Shown: positions 23,545 to 32,389 of the stretch, in pieces | How positions within the stretch are numbered: position 1 is the stretch's first letter | Layout: each line of letters starts with the position of its first letter | DNA from: an uncultured Pedobacter sp. | GTDB lineage: Bacteria; Bacteroidota; Bacteroidia; Sphingobacteriales; Sphingobacteriaceae | Assembly: GCF_913776295.1 (NCBI RefSeq) | Contig: NZ_CAJYOJ010000030.1 | Span: 1 to 34,119, forward strand | DNA length: 34,119 nt | Direction: 5' to 3' | Position numbers and translations under genes: made by a program | The notes under the pieces: generated by a model | Databases searched by the model: none | What the model was told of the DNA's origin: nothing | What the model saw: the letters and a program-made list of their open reading frames with translations, nothing else

Positions 23545-26151
23545 ATGAAAAAAATATTTCTACTGCTCCTATGCTGTAAAGTCTTAATTATAAATGCGCA
23601 ACAACGTTACGAGCTTAATTCGGGCTGGGTATGCAGCAACATTAAAGATGCAAATGCTTCTGGCTTAGAAATCTCAGAAACGGGTTTTTCGATTAATGGT
23701 TGGTTGCCGGCTACAGTTCCGGGAACGGTTTTGACCACTTTGTTGAACAACAAAAAAATTCCTGATCCATTTTACGGGATGAATAACGAAAAGATTCCTG
23801 ATGTATACAAAACAGGCAACGATTATTATACCTATTGGTTTGTAAAAGATTTTCAGGAGCAGGCAGTGGGCAAAGAACAGGTTTGGCTACAGTTTAGGGG
23901 GATAAATTATAAAGCTGAAATTTATCTGAACGGGAAAAAGGTCAATCCGGGAACGCAGGTGGGCATGCACCTCAGGGCGCAGTATAACATTACAAAATTG
24001 TTATCTCCCAATGGAAAAAACAGGCTTGCTGTAATTGTTTATCCGCCGGATTTTCCGGGAAACCCAAATGGTGGACAGGGCGGCGATGGAACGATAGCCA
24101 AAGGTTTAACTACCCAGTATACTGCCGGTTGGGATTGGATCCAGCCCACCCGCGATCGTAATACAGGGATCTGGGATAAGGTAACCATCGAGAAAACCAA
24201 AAGCATCAACATTCAAAATCCACGGGTAATCACTTTGGTGCCGGGTAAACGTTCGCCGGAAGGCAAGCAAAACCCGGCTACGGTTAAAGTTTCAGTCGAA
24301 GTTGAAAACCCCACTAATCAGCCTGTTTCAGGTACTTTGCAGTATCAAATAGACGGGAATTTGATTAAACAACTAACAACCATTGCAGCAAATAAAACAA
24401 CTACAGTTAAATTTCCTGATTTGAAGCTCGAAAACCCTAAATTATGGTGGCCGAGTGGATATGGACCGCAGAATTTATATGATCTAAAAATTGAATTTGT
24501 AGCGGCCAATCAGGTATTGGATCAGGAGCAGCTTAAAGTGGGTGTGCGCCAGATTGACAACATCTGGAATGAGCATACCAGGAGTACGGGTGCTTTTGTA
24601 AACGGGCAAAAAATTTTTATTAAAGGAGGTAACTGGATCATCAGTGATGCGATGTTACGCTTTAGTGACGCCCGTTATGATGCTGAAGTACGTTATCATA
24701 AAGATATGAACCTCAACCTGATCAGAATCTGGGGTGGGGCAATTCTGGAAAGGCCTGAATTTTACAATGCCTGCGATAAATATGGTTTATTGGTTTTTCA
24801 GGATTTCTGGTTCAGTGGCGATTGTAACGGCCGCTGGGTAGACCCGATGAAAAAGGAAGACCAATGGACGCGTAGAAATTATCCTGATGATCATCATCTC
24901 ACCTTAGCTGCTATGGAAGATCAGATCAAGATGATCCGAAATCATGCTTCGCTTGCTTTTTGGTGTGGAGGCAACGAAATCACCCCACCGGAAGATATTT
25001 TGGAACCCTTAAAAAATGAGATCCTTCCCCGCCTGGATGGTACCAGAAAATTTTTCGATTTTTCTAACAGCGATGAAATGTCGTACAATTCCATAGGCGG
25101 AAATGGCGACGGGCCCTACGGTATTCAGGACATTAAAACTTTCTGGGGAACGCAAACTTTTCCTTACAATTCCGAGGTCGGTTCTGTAGGAGTAGGTGAC
25201 TATGCTTCTTTGCTCCGTTTCATTCCCAAAGAAAACCTGATTGCACCGCAATACAAAGCTAAACCCGATTCGGTATGGGACTATCACAAATACATCTCAT
25301 ATGAGCAATACCTGAATCCATATGGTAAACCAAAAAATGCAGAAGATTTTGCGATGAAGGCGCAACTGGCCAATTACGATCAGTACCGGGCTTTGATGGA
25401 AGGCTTCTCGAACAAAATGTGGGATTGGTATACCGGTTCAATCATCTGGAAAACGCAAAACCCCTGGACGGCCTTGCGCGGACAGATGTATGATTATTAC
25501 CTGGATCCAAATGCCTGTTTATATGGCTTAAGAAAGGGTAGTGAGCCTTTGCATGTGATGATGAATCCCTTGGATAGTATGGTAACGATTGTAAACAATC
25601 GATTTTCTACAAAAAATAACCTGATGGTACAGGCGAAAGCTTATGACATGGAGGGCAAAGATTATTTTTATTCTCAGGTATTTAATTCGGTTGGTCCATC
25701 TTCAGTAAGACGACTCTTTCCCTTGAACGACTTTTTGACCAAGCTAGATAAAAAAGAAGGAGTTTTTGTTTCGTTAAGAATTTTAGATCAGAAACAGAAT
25801 ATTTTAAGCGAAAACCTTTACTGGCTCCCCGGAAAAGACGGTGAATATTCGGGACTGAAAAATATCAGAAAGGCGCCATTAAAAGTTTCGGCTATTGATC
25901 AGAGAAATGGAAAAGTAGCGGTTACCTTAAGTAATGCAGCTGGAAATCCTGTCGCGTTTTTTAACCGCATTGCGTTAATAAATGGCAATACCGGAGGCCG
26001 TATATTACCAGCATTTTATGATGATAACTATATAAGCATTTTACCCGGCGAAAGTAAAACAGTAGCAGTAGAATATACCGGAAAGCAAAGCAATTTGGCA
26101 GTTGAGGTGTACGGCTGGAATGTAGAGAAGCAGAAGGTAAATATTCAATAA
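23545..26151 (+). CDS. GH2 beta-mannosidase-like glycoside hydrolase, exported
   Basis: An 868-residue exported retaining glycosidase with a signal peptide ending near INAQQ. An N-terminal jelly-roll sugar-binding domain covers about 25-200 (VWLQFRGINYKAEIYLNGKKV is at its core), followed by an Ig-like domain, a TIM barrel (about 350-640) and C-terminal beta-domains. The acid/base is Glu478 in WCGGNE; the likely nucleophile is Glu544 in NSEVGSVGV. The latter stretch resembles endo-beta-mannosidase and exo-beta-glucosaminidase members of GH2 more than beta-galactosidases. Specificity between beta-mannoside and beta-glucosaminide is unresolved. Neighbouring GH29 suggests N-glycan-like substrates; the amino-sugar genes far upstream would suit glucosaminidase activity. 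Confidence 0.88.
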   Translation: MKKIFLLLLCCKVLIINAQQRYELNSGWVCSNIKDANASGLEISETGFSINGWLPATVPGTVLTTLLNNKKIPDPFYGMNNEKIPDVYKTGNDYYTYWFVKDFQEQAVGKEQVWLQFRGINYKAEIYLNGKKVNPGTQVGMHLRAQYNITKLLSPNGKNRLAVIVYPPDFPGNPNGGQGGDGTIAKGLTTQYTAGWDWIQPTRDRNTGIWDKVTIEKTKSINIQNPRVITLVPGKRSPEGKQNPATVKVSVEVENPTNQPVSGTLQYQIDGNLIKQLTTIAANKTTTVKFPDLKLENPKLWWPSGYGPQNLYDLKIEFVAANQVLDQEQLKVGVRQIDNIWNEHTRSTGAFVNGQKIFIKGGNWIISDAMLRFSDARYDAEVRYHKDMNLNLIRIWGGAILERPEFYNACDKYGLLVFQDFWFSGDCNGRWVDPMKKEDQWTRRNYPDDHHLTLAAMEDQIKMIRNHASLAFWCGGNEITPPEDILEPLKNEILPRLDGTRKFFDFSNSDEMSYNSIGGNGDGPYGIQDIKTFWGTQTFPYNSEVGSVGVGDYASLLRFIPKENLIAPQYKAKPDSVWDYHKYISYEQYLNPYGKPKNAEDFAMKAQLANYDQYRALMEGFSNKMWDWYTGSIIWKTQNPWTALRGQMYDYYLDPNACLYGLRKGSEPLHVMMNPLDSMVTIVNNRFSTKNNLMVQAKAYDMEGKDYFYSQVFNSVGPSSVRRLFPLNDFLTKLDKKEGVFVSLRILDQKQNILSENLYWLPGKDGEYSGLKNIRKAPLKVSAIDQRNGKVAVTLSNAAGNPVAFFNRIALINGNTGGRILPAFYDDNYISILPGESKTVAVEYTGKQSNLAVEVYGWNVEKQKVNIQ

Positions 26152-26590
26152 GTTAGTCGGTATTACAAATTTAAATGGATTACCTAATTGTTTTTTGGAA
26201 ATGATGGGTTCTGTTGTCGTGGCGGATGGTAGCCCTGCTATCGCTGCAAGTCCTCGCTGCGCTCCGGGCTTTCCGCTTGATCAGGTTTAGCTACAAGGGG
26301 GCGCTGCTCCAGATCGCGAGGGATCCGCGTTAGGGATTGTAAGGGTTCAGTACCGGTCCTTCATCGGTACCGGAGCAAAGCGGAGCCCTGAAAAGCCCGA
26401 CCTTTGCGCAGCTTAGGGAACGCCCAAATCTGTTAGCAGCTTTCATTCTTATTGTCCTCGTTCGTAACCAGGGGTAGCTGAGAAAGACGATTTTATCGCC
26501 ACTATTGTTCAACTACATTAAAAATGCAAGTCTCCTGGTATTGGCTACAAATCCAGATCTCATGCTGTCGACATTACAAATCCCTGCTAA
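26152..26590. other. Long intergenic region rich in GC-biased dispersed repeat
   Basis: There is no credible gene. Bases 26210-26500 are clearly more GC-rich than the surrounding A/T-rich spacers. They contain the dispersed repeat at 26225-26277, a direct repeat of TACCGG near 26351 and 26369, and stretches such as GGGCGCTGCTCC. A 60-codon minus-strand open frame at 26330-26512 overlaps these repeats and looks spurious. Confidence 0.55.
26225..26277 (+). repeat. GC-rich dispersed repeat, copy 1
   Basis: The core reads AGCCCTGCTATCGCTGCAAG followed by TCCTCGCTGCGCTCCGGGCT. It matches the reverse complement of 32390-32433 with roughly ten differences. Both copies are intergenic. Confidence 0.75.
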
Positions 26591-26624
26591 TAAAAAGAGG
26601 CGACACTTTACGCATCGCCTCTTT
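26591..26624 (-). terminator. Rho-independent terminator after the ferredoxin gene
   Basis: A perfect 10-bp stem, AAAGAGGCGA (26594-26603) with TCGCCTCTTT (26615-26624), and an 11-nt loop. Read on the minus strand it is followed by a T-rich tail (TTATT). It lies 20 bases beyond the ferredoxin stop codon. Confidence 0.9.
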
Positions 26625-26643
26625 ATATAAAATGTTTTACAAC

Positions 26644-26970
26644 CTAACTTACGCCGTGTAACTTTACTTTTAGTCCGTCCATATTGTTGTTTAACTGCAA
26701 TTGGCAGGCTAAACGTGAATTTGGTAAAAGATCAGGTAAAGTATCCAGCATGGCATATTCATCGTCGGTCATTTCATTAAGTTTTTCTTCGCCTTCCAAC
26801 ACATCCACACAGCAGGTGGCACATAAAGCCATTCCGCCACAAGTAGCCAGAATATCGTACTCTGATGCTTTTAAAAACTCCATCAGGCTTAAGCCCATGT
26901 CGGTTGGTGCTACATGTTCTGTAACCGAGCCATCCGGCTCCTGCATATATATATTAATGTTGTTTTCCAT
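26644..26970 (-). CDS. 2Fe-2S ferredoxin (adrenodoxin/ISC type)
   Basis: A 108-residue cytoplasmic electron carrier. The [2Fe-2S] ligands are visible as Cys44-x5-Cys50-x2-Cys53 in CGGMALCATC, plus Cys89 in LACQLQ. The short cluster loop and the RLACQ ending put it in the vertebrate/ISC-type group rather than the plant photosynthetic type; an extra Cys54 adjoins the cluster. It lies 36 bases downstream of the reductase gene on the same strand and is followed by a strong terminator, so reductase and ferredoxin form a two-gene operon. The terminal electron acceptor is not encoded nearby. Confidence 0.93.
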   Translation of the reverse strand: MENNINIYMQEPDGSVTEHVAPTDMGLSLMEFLKASEYDILATCGGMALCATCCVDVLEGEEKLNEMTDDEYAMLDTLPDLLPNSRLACQLQLNNNMDGLKVKLHGVS

Positions 26971-27006
26971 TTTGCTCTCTTTCTTATCGCAAATATAACA
27001 GAAAGC

Positions 27007-28017
27007 TTAAAATTCTGAAACTCCGTTTACAGTGGTATATTTCATGGTATATTTCACGCCGGGGTTCATGTAAGAATATGCACTATGGCTCATTAATGCC
27101 GCCTCGTGGAAACCGCAAAGAATCAATTTCAGCTTGTTGGTATAAGTATTAATATCGCCAATGGCATAAATACCCGGGATATTGGTCGAGTAATCATCAA
27201 CATTTACTTCAATTGCACTTTTGCTGATGTTTAAATTCCAGTCCTCAATCGGGCCTAATTTAGGGCTTAAACCAAACAAAGGAATTAAATGATCGGCTTC
27301 CACAACTGTTTTTTCCATGGTACGGTTCTGTACAATTTCAACCTTTTCCAATTTATCTGTTCCGTGTACGGCCTGTAGGTTGCTGTTTAAAATCAAGTTG
27401 ATTTTTCCGCTCTCTGCCAGCGCCATTACTTTTGCAACCGAATCAGGGGCACCACGGAAACTTTCGCTTCTGTGCACCAGAGTCAGTTCAGAACAAACTT
27501 CCGCCAGGTAAATGGTCCAGTCTAAAGCAGAGTCACCTCCACCGGCAATCACCATTTTCTGATCGCGGTATTTTTCCGGATCAAGGATCATATAGTTTAC
27601 ACCTTTACCATTTTCGAAGTTTTCTAGATTTTCTACAGCAGGTTTACGCGGTTCAAAACAGCCTAAACCACCGGCAATAACTACCACTTTAGCTTCGATA
27701 ACAGTACCCATATTGGTGGTTAAAACGAAATCGGCTTCACCGCGTTTTTCTAAACCTTCAATACGCTCGCCCAAAGTAAAGGTAGGATGGAAAGGTTTGG
27801 CCTGCTCCATTAAGTTATCGATAAGTTCCTGAGCCAGTACAGAAGGATAACCAGGGATATCGTAAATCGGTTTTTTAGGGTAAATTTCAGACAGCTGACC
27901 ACCAACCTGAGGAAGGTAATCAATTAAATGACAACGCATTTTTAATAAACCGGCTTCAAAAATGGCAAATAAACCAACCGGACCAGCGCCTATAACGGCT
28001 ATATCAGTAGTGATCAT
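27007..28017 (-). CDS. Ferredoxin--NADP+ reductase, thioredoxin-reductase-like type
   Basis: A 336-residue FAD flavoprotein that moves electrons between NADPH and ferredoxin. FAD-binding GAGPVG is at 10-15, and a second nucleotide-binding motif is AGGGDSALDW near 160. YPKKPIYDIPGYP is a signature of the YumC-type (TrxR-like) ferredoxin reductases. The CxxC redox centre of true thioredoxin reductases is absent, which supports the FNR assignment. The C-terminal GDINTYTNKLKLI is the FAD-binding GD motif. The [2Fe-2S] ferredoxin encoded just downstream is the obvious partner. A promoter with a perfect -7 element lies at 28035-28062. Confidence 0.93.
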   Translation of the reverse strand: MITTDIAVIGAGPVGLFAIFEAGLLKMRCHLIDYLPQVGGQLSEIYPKKPIYDIPGYPSVLAQELIDNLMEQAKPFHPTFTLGERIEGLEKRGEADFVLTTNMGTVIEAKVVVIAGGLGCFEPRKPAVENLENFENGKGVNYMILDPEKYRDQKMVIAGGGDSALDWTIYLAEVCSELTLVHRSESFRGAPDSVAKVMALAESGKINLILNSNLQAVHGTDKLEKVEIVQNRTMEKTVVEADHLIPLFGLSPKLGPIEDWNLNISKSAIEVNVDDYSTNIPGIYAIGDINTYTNKLKLILCGFHEAALMSHSAYSYMNPGVKYTMKYTTVNGVSEF

Positions 28018-28034
28018 TAAAGAAAAATTTGACG

Positions 28035-28062
28035 CAAAGCTACGAAATAAAGTCGTACCAAA
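28035..28062 (-). promoter_or_regulatory. Promoter of the reductase-ferredoxin operon
   Basis: On the minus strand, TAGCTTTG (28035-28042) matches TAnnTTTG exactly, with TTTG at 28059-28062, 16 bases upstream (slightly short of the usual spacing). The -7 element ends 17 bases before the reductase start codon. Confidence 0.65.
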
Positions 28063-28186
28063 TCAGCTATTTAGAAATATTCTAGATAATTTTGCAATCC
28101 CATTATATTCAGTATTTTATATGTTTTGAGTTAAATTGAAAAAAAAAGTGGGAAGTTTTAGTAGTTTAAAACAAATTATAATTGGT

Positions 28187-28705
28187 CTATAGGTTTAGTG
28201 GATTATTGTTTTGTTTTATGTCTGAATCATAAAAGGATAATATTCTAGCTGTGCCAATAACCCGTTGTCCTTCATGGATATGCCATACTTTGCCCAAACT
28301 TAGATAGGAGTGTAGTGAGGGGAAATCAAGAAACCTAACTTTTACGATCCTCTTTTCCCCGGGCTCTATCTTGTGCCAATCGCTAAAAGTAATATCTCCA
28401 ATGAAGGTTTTTAATATTTGACTTTGTTTATATTCGAAAACATGATTGGGACTGAAGCCTGAAATAATTCCTGTCTTTCTTCCTTCATTATTTGTTGACT
28501 TCAATTCAAGTTCGGCCTTTACTGAAATTAAAAAATTTGAATTTTCATACCTTATTTCATTAAAACTTACTAAGGTGTATTTGTTATAGGCTATTACATC
28601 AAAAATTTTCGACTCACCTGTTGTTAGCCATTTTTTGTAAATAAGCTCTCCATTTTGATACAAATACAGTTCATTATTTTTAATTTCTTTATGAATTTTC
28701 ATCAT
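28187..28705 (-). CDS. Small protein resembling free-standing EF-Tu domain III
   Basis: A 172-residue protein with no signal peptide. From about residue 58 it follows the order of EF-Tu domain III. VKAELELKSTNNEGRKTGIIS and GFSPNHVFEY parallel the EF-Tu segment with EGGRHTPFF and GYRPQFYF; IEPGEKRIVKVRF parallels MPGDN-x-K-x-x-V; GKVWHIHEGQRVIGTARIL parallels RFAIREGGRTVGAGVV. There is no GTPase domain and no P-loop. Residues 1-55 match nothing I know. It starts 10 bases after the prolyl oligopeptidase stop, so it is probably co-transcribed. It is AT-richer than its neighbour (18 of 60 G/C at 28561-28620 versus 31 of 60 at 29101-29160), hinting at transfer. A possible alternative start is the second Met, one codon later. 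Function is unknown. Confidence 0.7.
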   Translation of the reverse strand: MMKIHKEIKNNELYLYQNGELIYKKWLTTGESKIFDVIAYNKYTLVSFNEIRYENSNFLISVKAELELKSTNNEGRKTGIISGFSPNHVFEYKQSQILKTFIGDITFSDWHKIEPGEKRIVKVRFLDFPSLHSYLSLGKVWHIHEGQRVIGTARILSFYDSDIKQNNNPLNL

Positions 28706-28715
28706 CGCGGACAGA

Positions 28716-30842
28716 CTACCAACTCATCCCCAGATTCTGAAATACAAAGCTCCACACATCGGTTGCTTCTTCAATCAGTTTCGTGGTGGGTTTGCCTGCC
28801 CCATGACCAGCATTAGTTTCTATCCGGATTAAAATCGGGTTTTCACCTTTGTATTTCTCCTGTAGCGTTGCTGCAAACTTAAATGAATGGGCAGGTACCA
28901 CACGGTCATCATGATCGGCTGTCGTGATCAATGTTGCCGGATAATCCACGCCACTTTTTATATTATGCAACGGCGAATATTTGATCAGGTAATCGAAGTC
29001 TTCTTTTTTATCGCTGGTGCCGTATTCAACTGCCCATCCCCAGCCAACCGTAAATTTGTGGTAGCGGAGCATATCTAAAACACCTACAGCAGGTAAAGCT
29101 ACTTTAAACAGATCGGGCCGTTGGGTCATGCAGGCCCCAACCAGTAAACCGCCATTTGAGCCACCCGAAATCGCAATCTTCGCTGGGTTGGTATATTTTT
29201 CTTTAATAAGATACTCGGCTGCGGCAATAAAATCGTCAAAAACGTTTTGTTTTTTGGCTAACATGCCGCCTTTGTGCCAGGCCTCGCCATATTCACTTCC
29301 TCCGCGTAGGCTTGGTTGAACGTAGATGCCTCCGCGTTCCAGAAATAACATCCTGGAAAGACTGAATCCTGGTGTTAAACTCACCTGGAAGCCGCCATAA
29401 GCATAAAGGTAAACCGGGTTATTGCCATCCAGTTTGAGGCCTTTTTTGTGTACAATAAACATAGGGACCTTGGTGCCGTCTTTTGAGGGATAAAATACCT
29501 GTTTGGTTTCATAATCATCTGTGTCGAATTTCAATTCTGATTTTTTATACAAAACCGATTCAGCCTTGTCTACATTGTAACGGTAAATGATGCCTGGAGT
29601 AGTAAAATTAGAGAACGTATAAAAAAATTCTTTATCCTCTTTGTACCCCCCAAAACCTCCCACGGTTCCGATTGCCGGTAGTTTTACCTCACCAATTTTC
29701 TTTCCGCTTAAATCAAACTGAATAATACTGGTGCTGGCATCTTTGAGATAGGTTGCCCAAAGAAATCCTCCGCCCGTTCCGATACCCTCCAAAGCCAATT
29801 TTGATTCGGGAATGATTTTCTCCCAGTTTTTGGAGTCTGGATTTTTTGGATCGACCAAAACCACCTGTTTGTTTTCGGCACCCAGATCGGTATTTACCAG
29901 CAATTTATCGCCTACATTATCAATAACACTGTGGTTGTGTTCAAAACCTTTAATCAATAAGTCAATTTTACTATCCGGCGTTTTTAAATCCTGATAGTAC
30001 ACTGCATTGCCGGAGGTGCCTGCACTGGCATAAATTATTAAAAAGCGTTCATCTTCAGTAACGGTGGCACCCAGATATAAATTTGGATTGGTTTTGTCTT
30101 CAAAAACTAACTGATCATTTTGCTGCTGATCGCCCAATTTGTGGAAATACACTTTTTGGAATTTATTGGCCGCAGAAAGATCGGTTCCTTTGGCAGGCTC
30201 GTCAAATTTACTGTAGTAAAACCCATTGCCTTTCCAGGCCGCTCCAGAGAACTTGGTCCACTTTAGCTCATCGCTTAATTTGGTTTTGCCGGCAATATCC
30301 ATTACATAGATGTTGCTCCAGTCTGATCCGGCCTGTGCAACCGAATAGGCCAGATATTTTTTATCGTGCGAGAAACCGAGCAGTGAAACCGCCGCTGTTC
30401 CGTCCTTAGTGATCGTATTTGGGTCAAGAAAAACTTCTTCTTTGCCGTCCAGCCCTTTTTTAACAAACCAGATACTCTGATTCTGAAGGCCATCATTTTT
30501 GGTGAAAAAATAATATTCACCTACTTTAAAGGGGGCACTTTCTTTGGGATAGTTCCATAATTCTGTTAAGCGCTTTTTAATGTCGGCACGGTAGGGAATT
30601 TGCTCAAGATAGTTTTGAGTGACTTTGTTTTCTGCAGTTACCCAGGCTTTTGTTTCTGCCGAGGTGTCATTCTCTAACCATCTGTAAGGATCGGCAATGG
30701 TGGTGCCGAAATAATTATCTTTTGTACTGTCTTTTTTGGTTTCAGGATATTTCATCAATGTTATTTTTTCTGCAGGTTTTTTGTCCTGGTTACAGGCAAA
30801 AAGGCTTAGTGCAAATAAGCTTAATAGAATTTGTTTTTTCAT
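28716..30842 (-). CDS. Prolyl oligopeptidase (S9A) lipoprotein
   Basis: A 708-residue serine peptidase that cleaves short peptides after proline. The signal peptide ends in lipobox LFAC, giving lipidated Cys17, so it is anchored to a membrane rather than cytosolic as in many homologues. Residues about 30-420 are the seven-bladed propeller (DPYRWLENDTSAETKAWV opens the family signature). The C-terminal alpha/beta hydrolase has Ser562 in GGSNGGLL, the acid in ADHDDRVVP and His680 in NAGHGAGKP. Length and spacing match classical prolyl oligopeptidase (about 710 residues). The EF-Tu-domain-like gene follows after 10 bases. No clear promoter motif was found upstream. Confidence 0.95.
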   Translation of the reverse strand: MKKQILLSLFALSLFACNQDKKPAEKITLMKYPETKKDSTKDNYFGTTIADPYRWLENDTSAETKAWVTAENKVTQNYLEQIPYRADIKKRLTELWNYPKESAPFKVGEYYFFTKNDGLQNQSIWFVKKGLDGKEEVFLDPNTITKDGTAAVSLLGFSHDKKYLAYSVAQAGSDWSNIYVMDIAGKTKLSDELKWTKFSGAAWKGNGFYYSKFDEPAKGTDLSAANKFQKVYFHKLGDQQQNDQLVFEDKTNPNLYLGATVTEDERFLIIYASAGTSGNAVYYQDLKTPDSKIDLLIKGFEHNHSVIDNVGDKLLVNTDLGAENKQVVLVDPKNPDSKNWEKIIPESKLALEGIGTGGGFLWATYLKDASTSIIQFDLSGKKIGEVKLPAIGTVGGFGGYKEDKEFFYTFSNFTTPGIIYRYNVDKAESVLYKKSELKFDTDDYETKQVFYPSKDGTKVPMFIVHKKGLKLDGNNPVYLYAYGGFQVSLTPGFSLSRMLFLERGGIYVQPSLRGGSEYGEAWHKGGMLAKKQNVFDDFIAAAEYLIKEKYTNPAKIAISGGSNGGLLVGACMTQRPDLFKVALPAVGVLDMLRYHKFTVGWGWAVEYGTSDKKEDFDYLIKYSPLHNIKSGVDYPATLITTADHDDRVVPAHSFKFAATLQEKYKGENPILIRIETNAGHGAGKPTTKLIEEATDVWSFVFQNLGMSW

Positions 30843-30922
30843 CTTGGAATAGATTTATTTACTAATATATGTCTTTTTTTCTTTTGGCGTGATTAAACAG
30901 ATTTCAGGATTTTACAGATTGA

Positions 30923-31505
30923 GGCGTTTTAAGCTTTAGTCTTTAAGCTTTTTTTTTTCGGGGTTTTCACCATTAAGAAATCAAGGGAATTAAGGTTTTT
31001 GCCACGGAAACACAGGTTTACACGGAGTTTGGTTTATTATGTTGGTCTTTGGTCTTTCTGCTTTAGTCTTTAGACTTTTTTCTTAGTGGTTTTCATCATT
31101 GAGGAATTAAAGGCATTAATTTTTTTACCACGGAAACACAGATTTATACAGAGTTTGGTCCGTTATGTTAATCTTTAGTGTTTATGCTTTTGTCTTTGGC
31201 GTTTAAGCTTTAGTCTTTAAGCTTTTTTTTGGCGGTTTTCACCATTAAGAAATTAAGGGCATCAAGGTTCTTGCCACGGAAACACAGGTTTACACGGAGT
31301 TTGGTTTACTATGTTGGTCTTTGGTCTTTCTGCTTTAGTCTTTAGACTTTTTCCTTAGGGGTTTTCATCATTGAGGAATTAAAGGCATTAAATTTTTTGC
31401 CACGGAAACACAGATTTATGCAGAGTTTGGTCCGTTATGTTAATCTTTAGTGTTTATGCTTTTGTCTTTGGCCTTTAAGCTTTAGTCTTTAAGCTTTTTC
31501 CTTTA
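30923..31505 (+). repeat. Higher-order tandem repeat, 272-bp period (ABAB)
   Basis: Two alternating units make up the tract: A (126 bp) starts at 30964 and 31236, B (146 bp) at 31090 and 31362, so each recurs at exactly 272 bp. A partial B tail (30923-30963) precedes the first A. A and B are themselves diverged copies, both having CACGGAAACACAG followed by a GAGTTTGGT stretch. The ends of the units carry short degenerate CTTTAG/CTTTGG runs. There are no open frames and no spacer/repeat alternation as in CRISPR. The stretch 30898-30920 (ACAGATTTCAGGATTTTACA) is another repetitive-looking spacer. This fills the 677-base gap between two divergent genes. Confidence 0.85.
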
Positions 31506-31511
31506 CCTTTG
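31504..31511 (+). promoter_or_regulatory. -7 promoter element of lpxH
   Basis: TACCTTTG matches TAnnTTTG exactly and ends 8 bases before the lpxH ATG at 31520, so the transcript would be almost leaderless. The expected -33 position (about 31481, TTTAG) lies inside the last repeat unit. Confidence 0.5.
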
Positions 31512-31519
31512 AATTATCC

Positions 31520-32269
31520 ATGGCAAAAAATATTTACTTCGCATCTGATTTTCATCTCGGTACGCCCAATTACGCTGAAAGCCGTGCCCGTGAAGCACGA
31601 ATTGTAGATTGGTTGAACTTTATTGAGCCAAATTGTAGCGAGTTGTTTTTAATGGGCGATATTTTCGATTTCTGGTTCGAATATGCTAAAGTGATTCCCA
31701 AAGGATTTGTTCGTTTGCAGGGCAAATTGGCGGCAATGACAGATGCTGGTATAAAAATCTACTTCTTTAAAGGTAATCATGATATGTGGGTGCGTAATTA
31801 CTTCACTCAGGAAATTGGCATGGAGATCATCAGCGATGAACTGATTATTGAGCGTGGCGGGAAGAAATTTTACCTGCACCATGGCGATGGCTTGGGCCCG
31901 GGAGATCATAAATATAAATTTTTGAGAAAGATTTTTAGAAGTAAACTTTGCCAGTGGTTATTTGCCCGCTTGCATCCAAACCTCGGTATTGGTATTGCGA
32001 GTGCATGGAGCCAGGGTAGCAGGGCAGCACAAACGGAAAAGGAAGTTTTTTTAGGAGAAGATAGAGAATGGCTGGCCATTTATGCGAAGGAACAATTACA
32101 GAAAGCTCATTTCGATTATTTTATTTTCGGGCATCGACACTTGCCGCTTGATATTGATTTAGGCAATGGTAGCCGGTACGTAAATATTGGCGAATGGCTG
32201 AATTATAATTCTTACGGGGTTTTTGATGGAATGGATTTAAAACTGGAATACTATGAGCCAAAACCCTAG
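31520..32269 (+). CDS. lpxH: UDP-2,3-diacylglucosamine diphosphatase
   Basis: A 249-residue calcineurin-fold enzyme that hydrolyses UDP-2,3-diacylglucosamine to lipid X and UMP in lipid A synthesis, acting at the inner face of the cytoplasmic membrane. The metal-site motifs are all present in order: SDFHLG, GDIFDFWF, GNHDMW, HHGDG and GHRHLP. No signal peptide is seen, as expected. Its length is close to E. coli LpxH (about 240). The start at 31520 is fixed by the immediately preceding -7 element. It stands alone between a tandem-repeat tract and a repeat-bearing gap. Confidence 0.92.
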   Translation: MAKNIYFASDFHLGTPNYAESRAREARIVDWLNFIEPNCSELFLMGDIFDFWFEYAKVIPKGFVRLQGKLAAMTDAGIKIYFFKGNHDMWVRNYFTQEIGMEIISDELIIERGGKKFYLHHGDGLGPGDHKYKFLRKIFRSKLCQWLFARLHPNLGIGIASAWSQGSRAAQTEKEVFLGEDREWLAIYAKEQLQKAHFDYFIFGHRHLPLDIDLGNGSRYVNIGEWLNYNSYGVFDGMDLKLEYYEPKP

Positions 32270-32389
32270 TTTTTTTGTTTTTAGGAAAGCTATGCATATA
32301 TTTTTTAATGTTCTTGCTACTTTTCGTTGTAGAATGCACCGCCCCTTCGTTCCTAAACCCCCACCTGCAACGGGCAGGCGATAGAACGT

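Noticed and set aside
26330..26512. 60-codon minus-strand open frame
   Set aside because: It covers GC-rich repeat sequence, has no family resemblance and no promoter.
30923..31505. CRISPR array
   Set aside because: Units are 126 and 146 bp, contiguous and alternating, with no short repeats separated by unique spacers and no cas genes.
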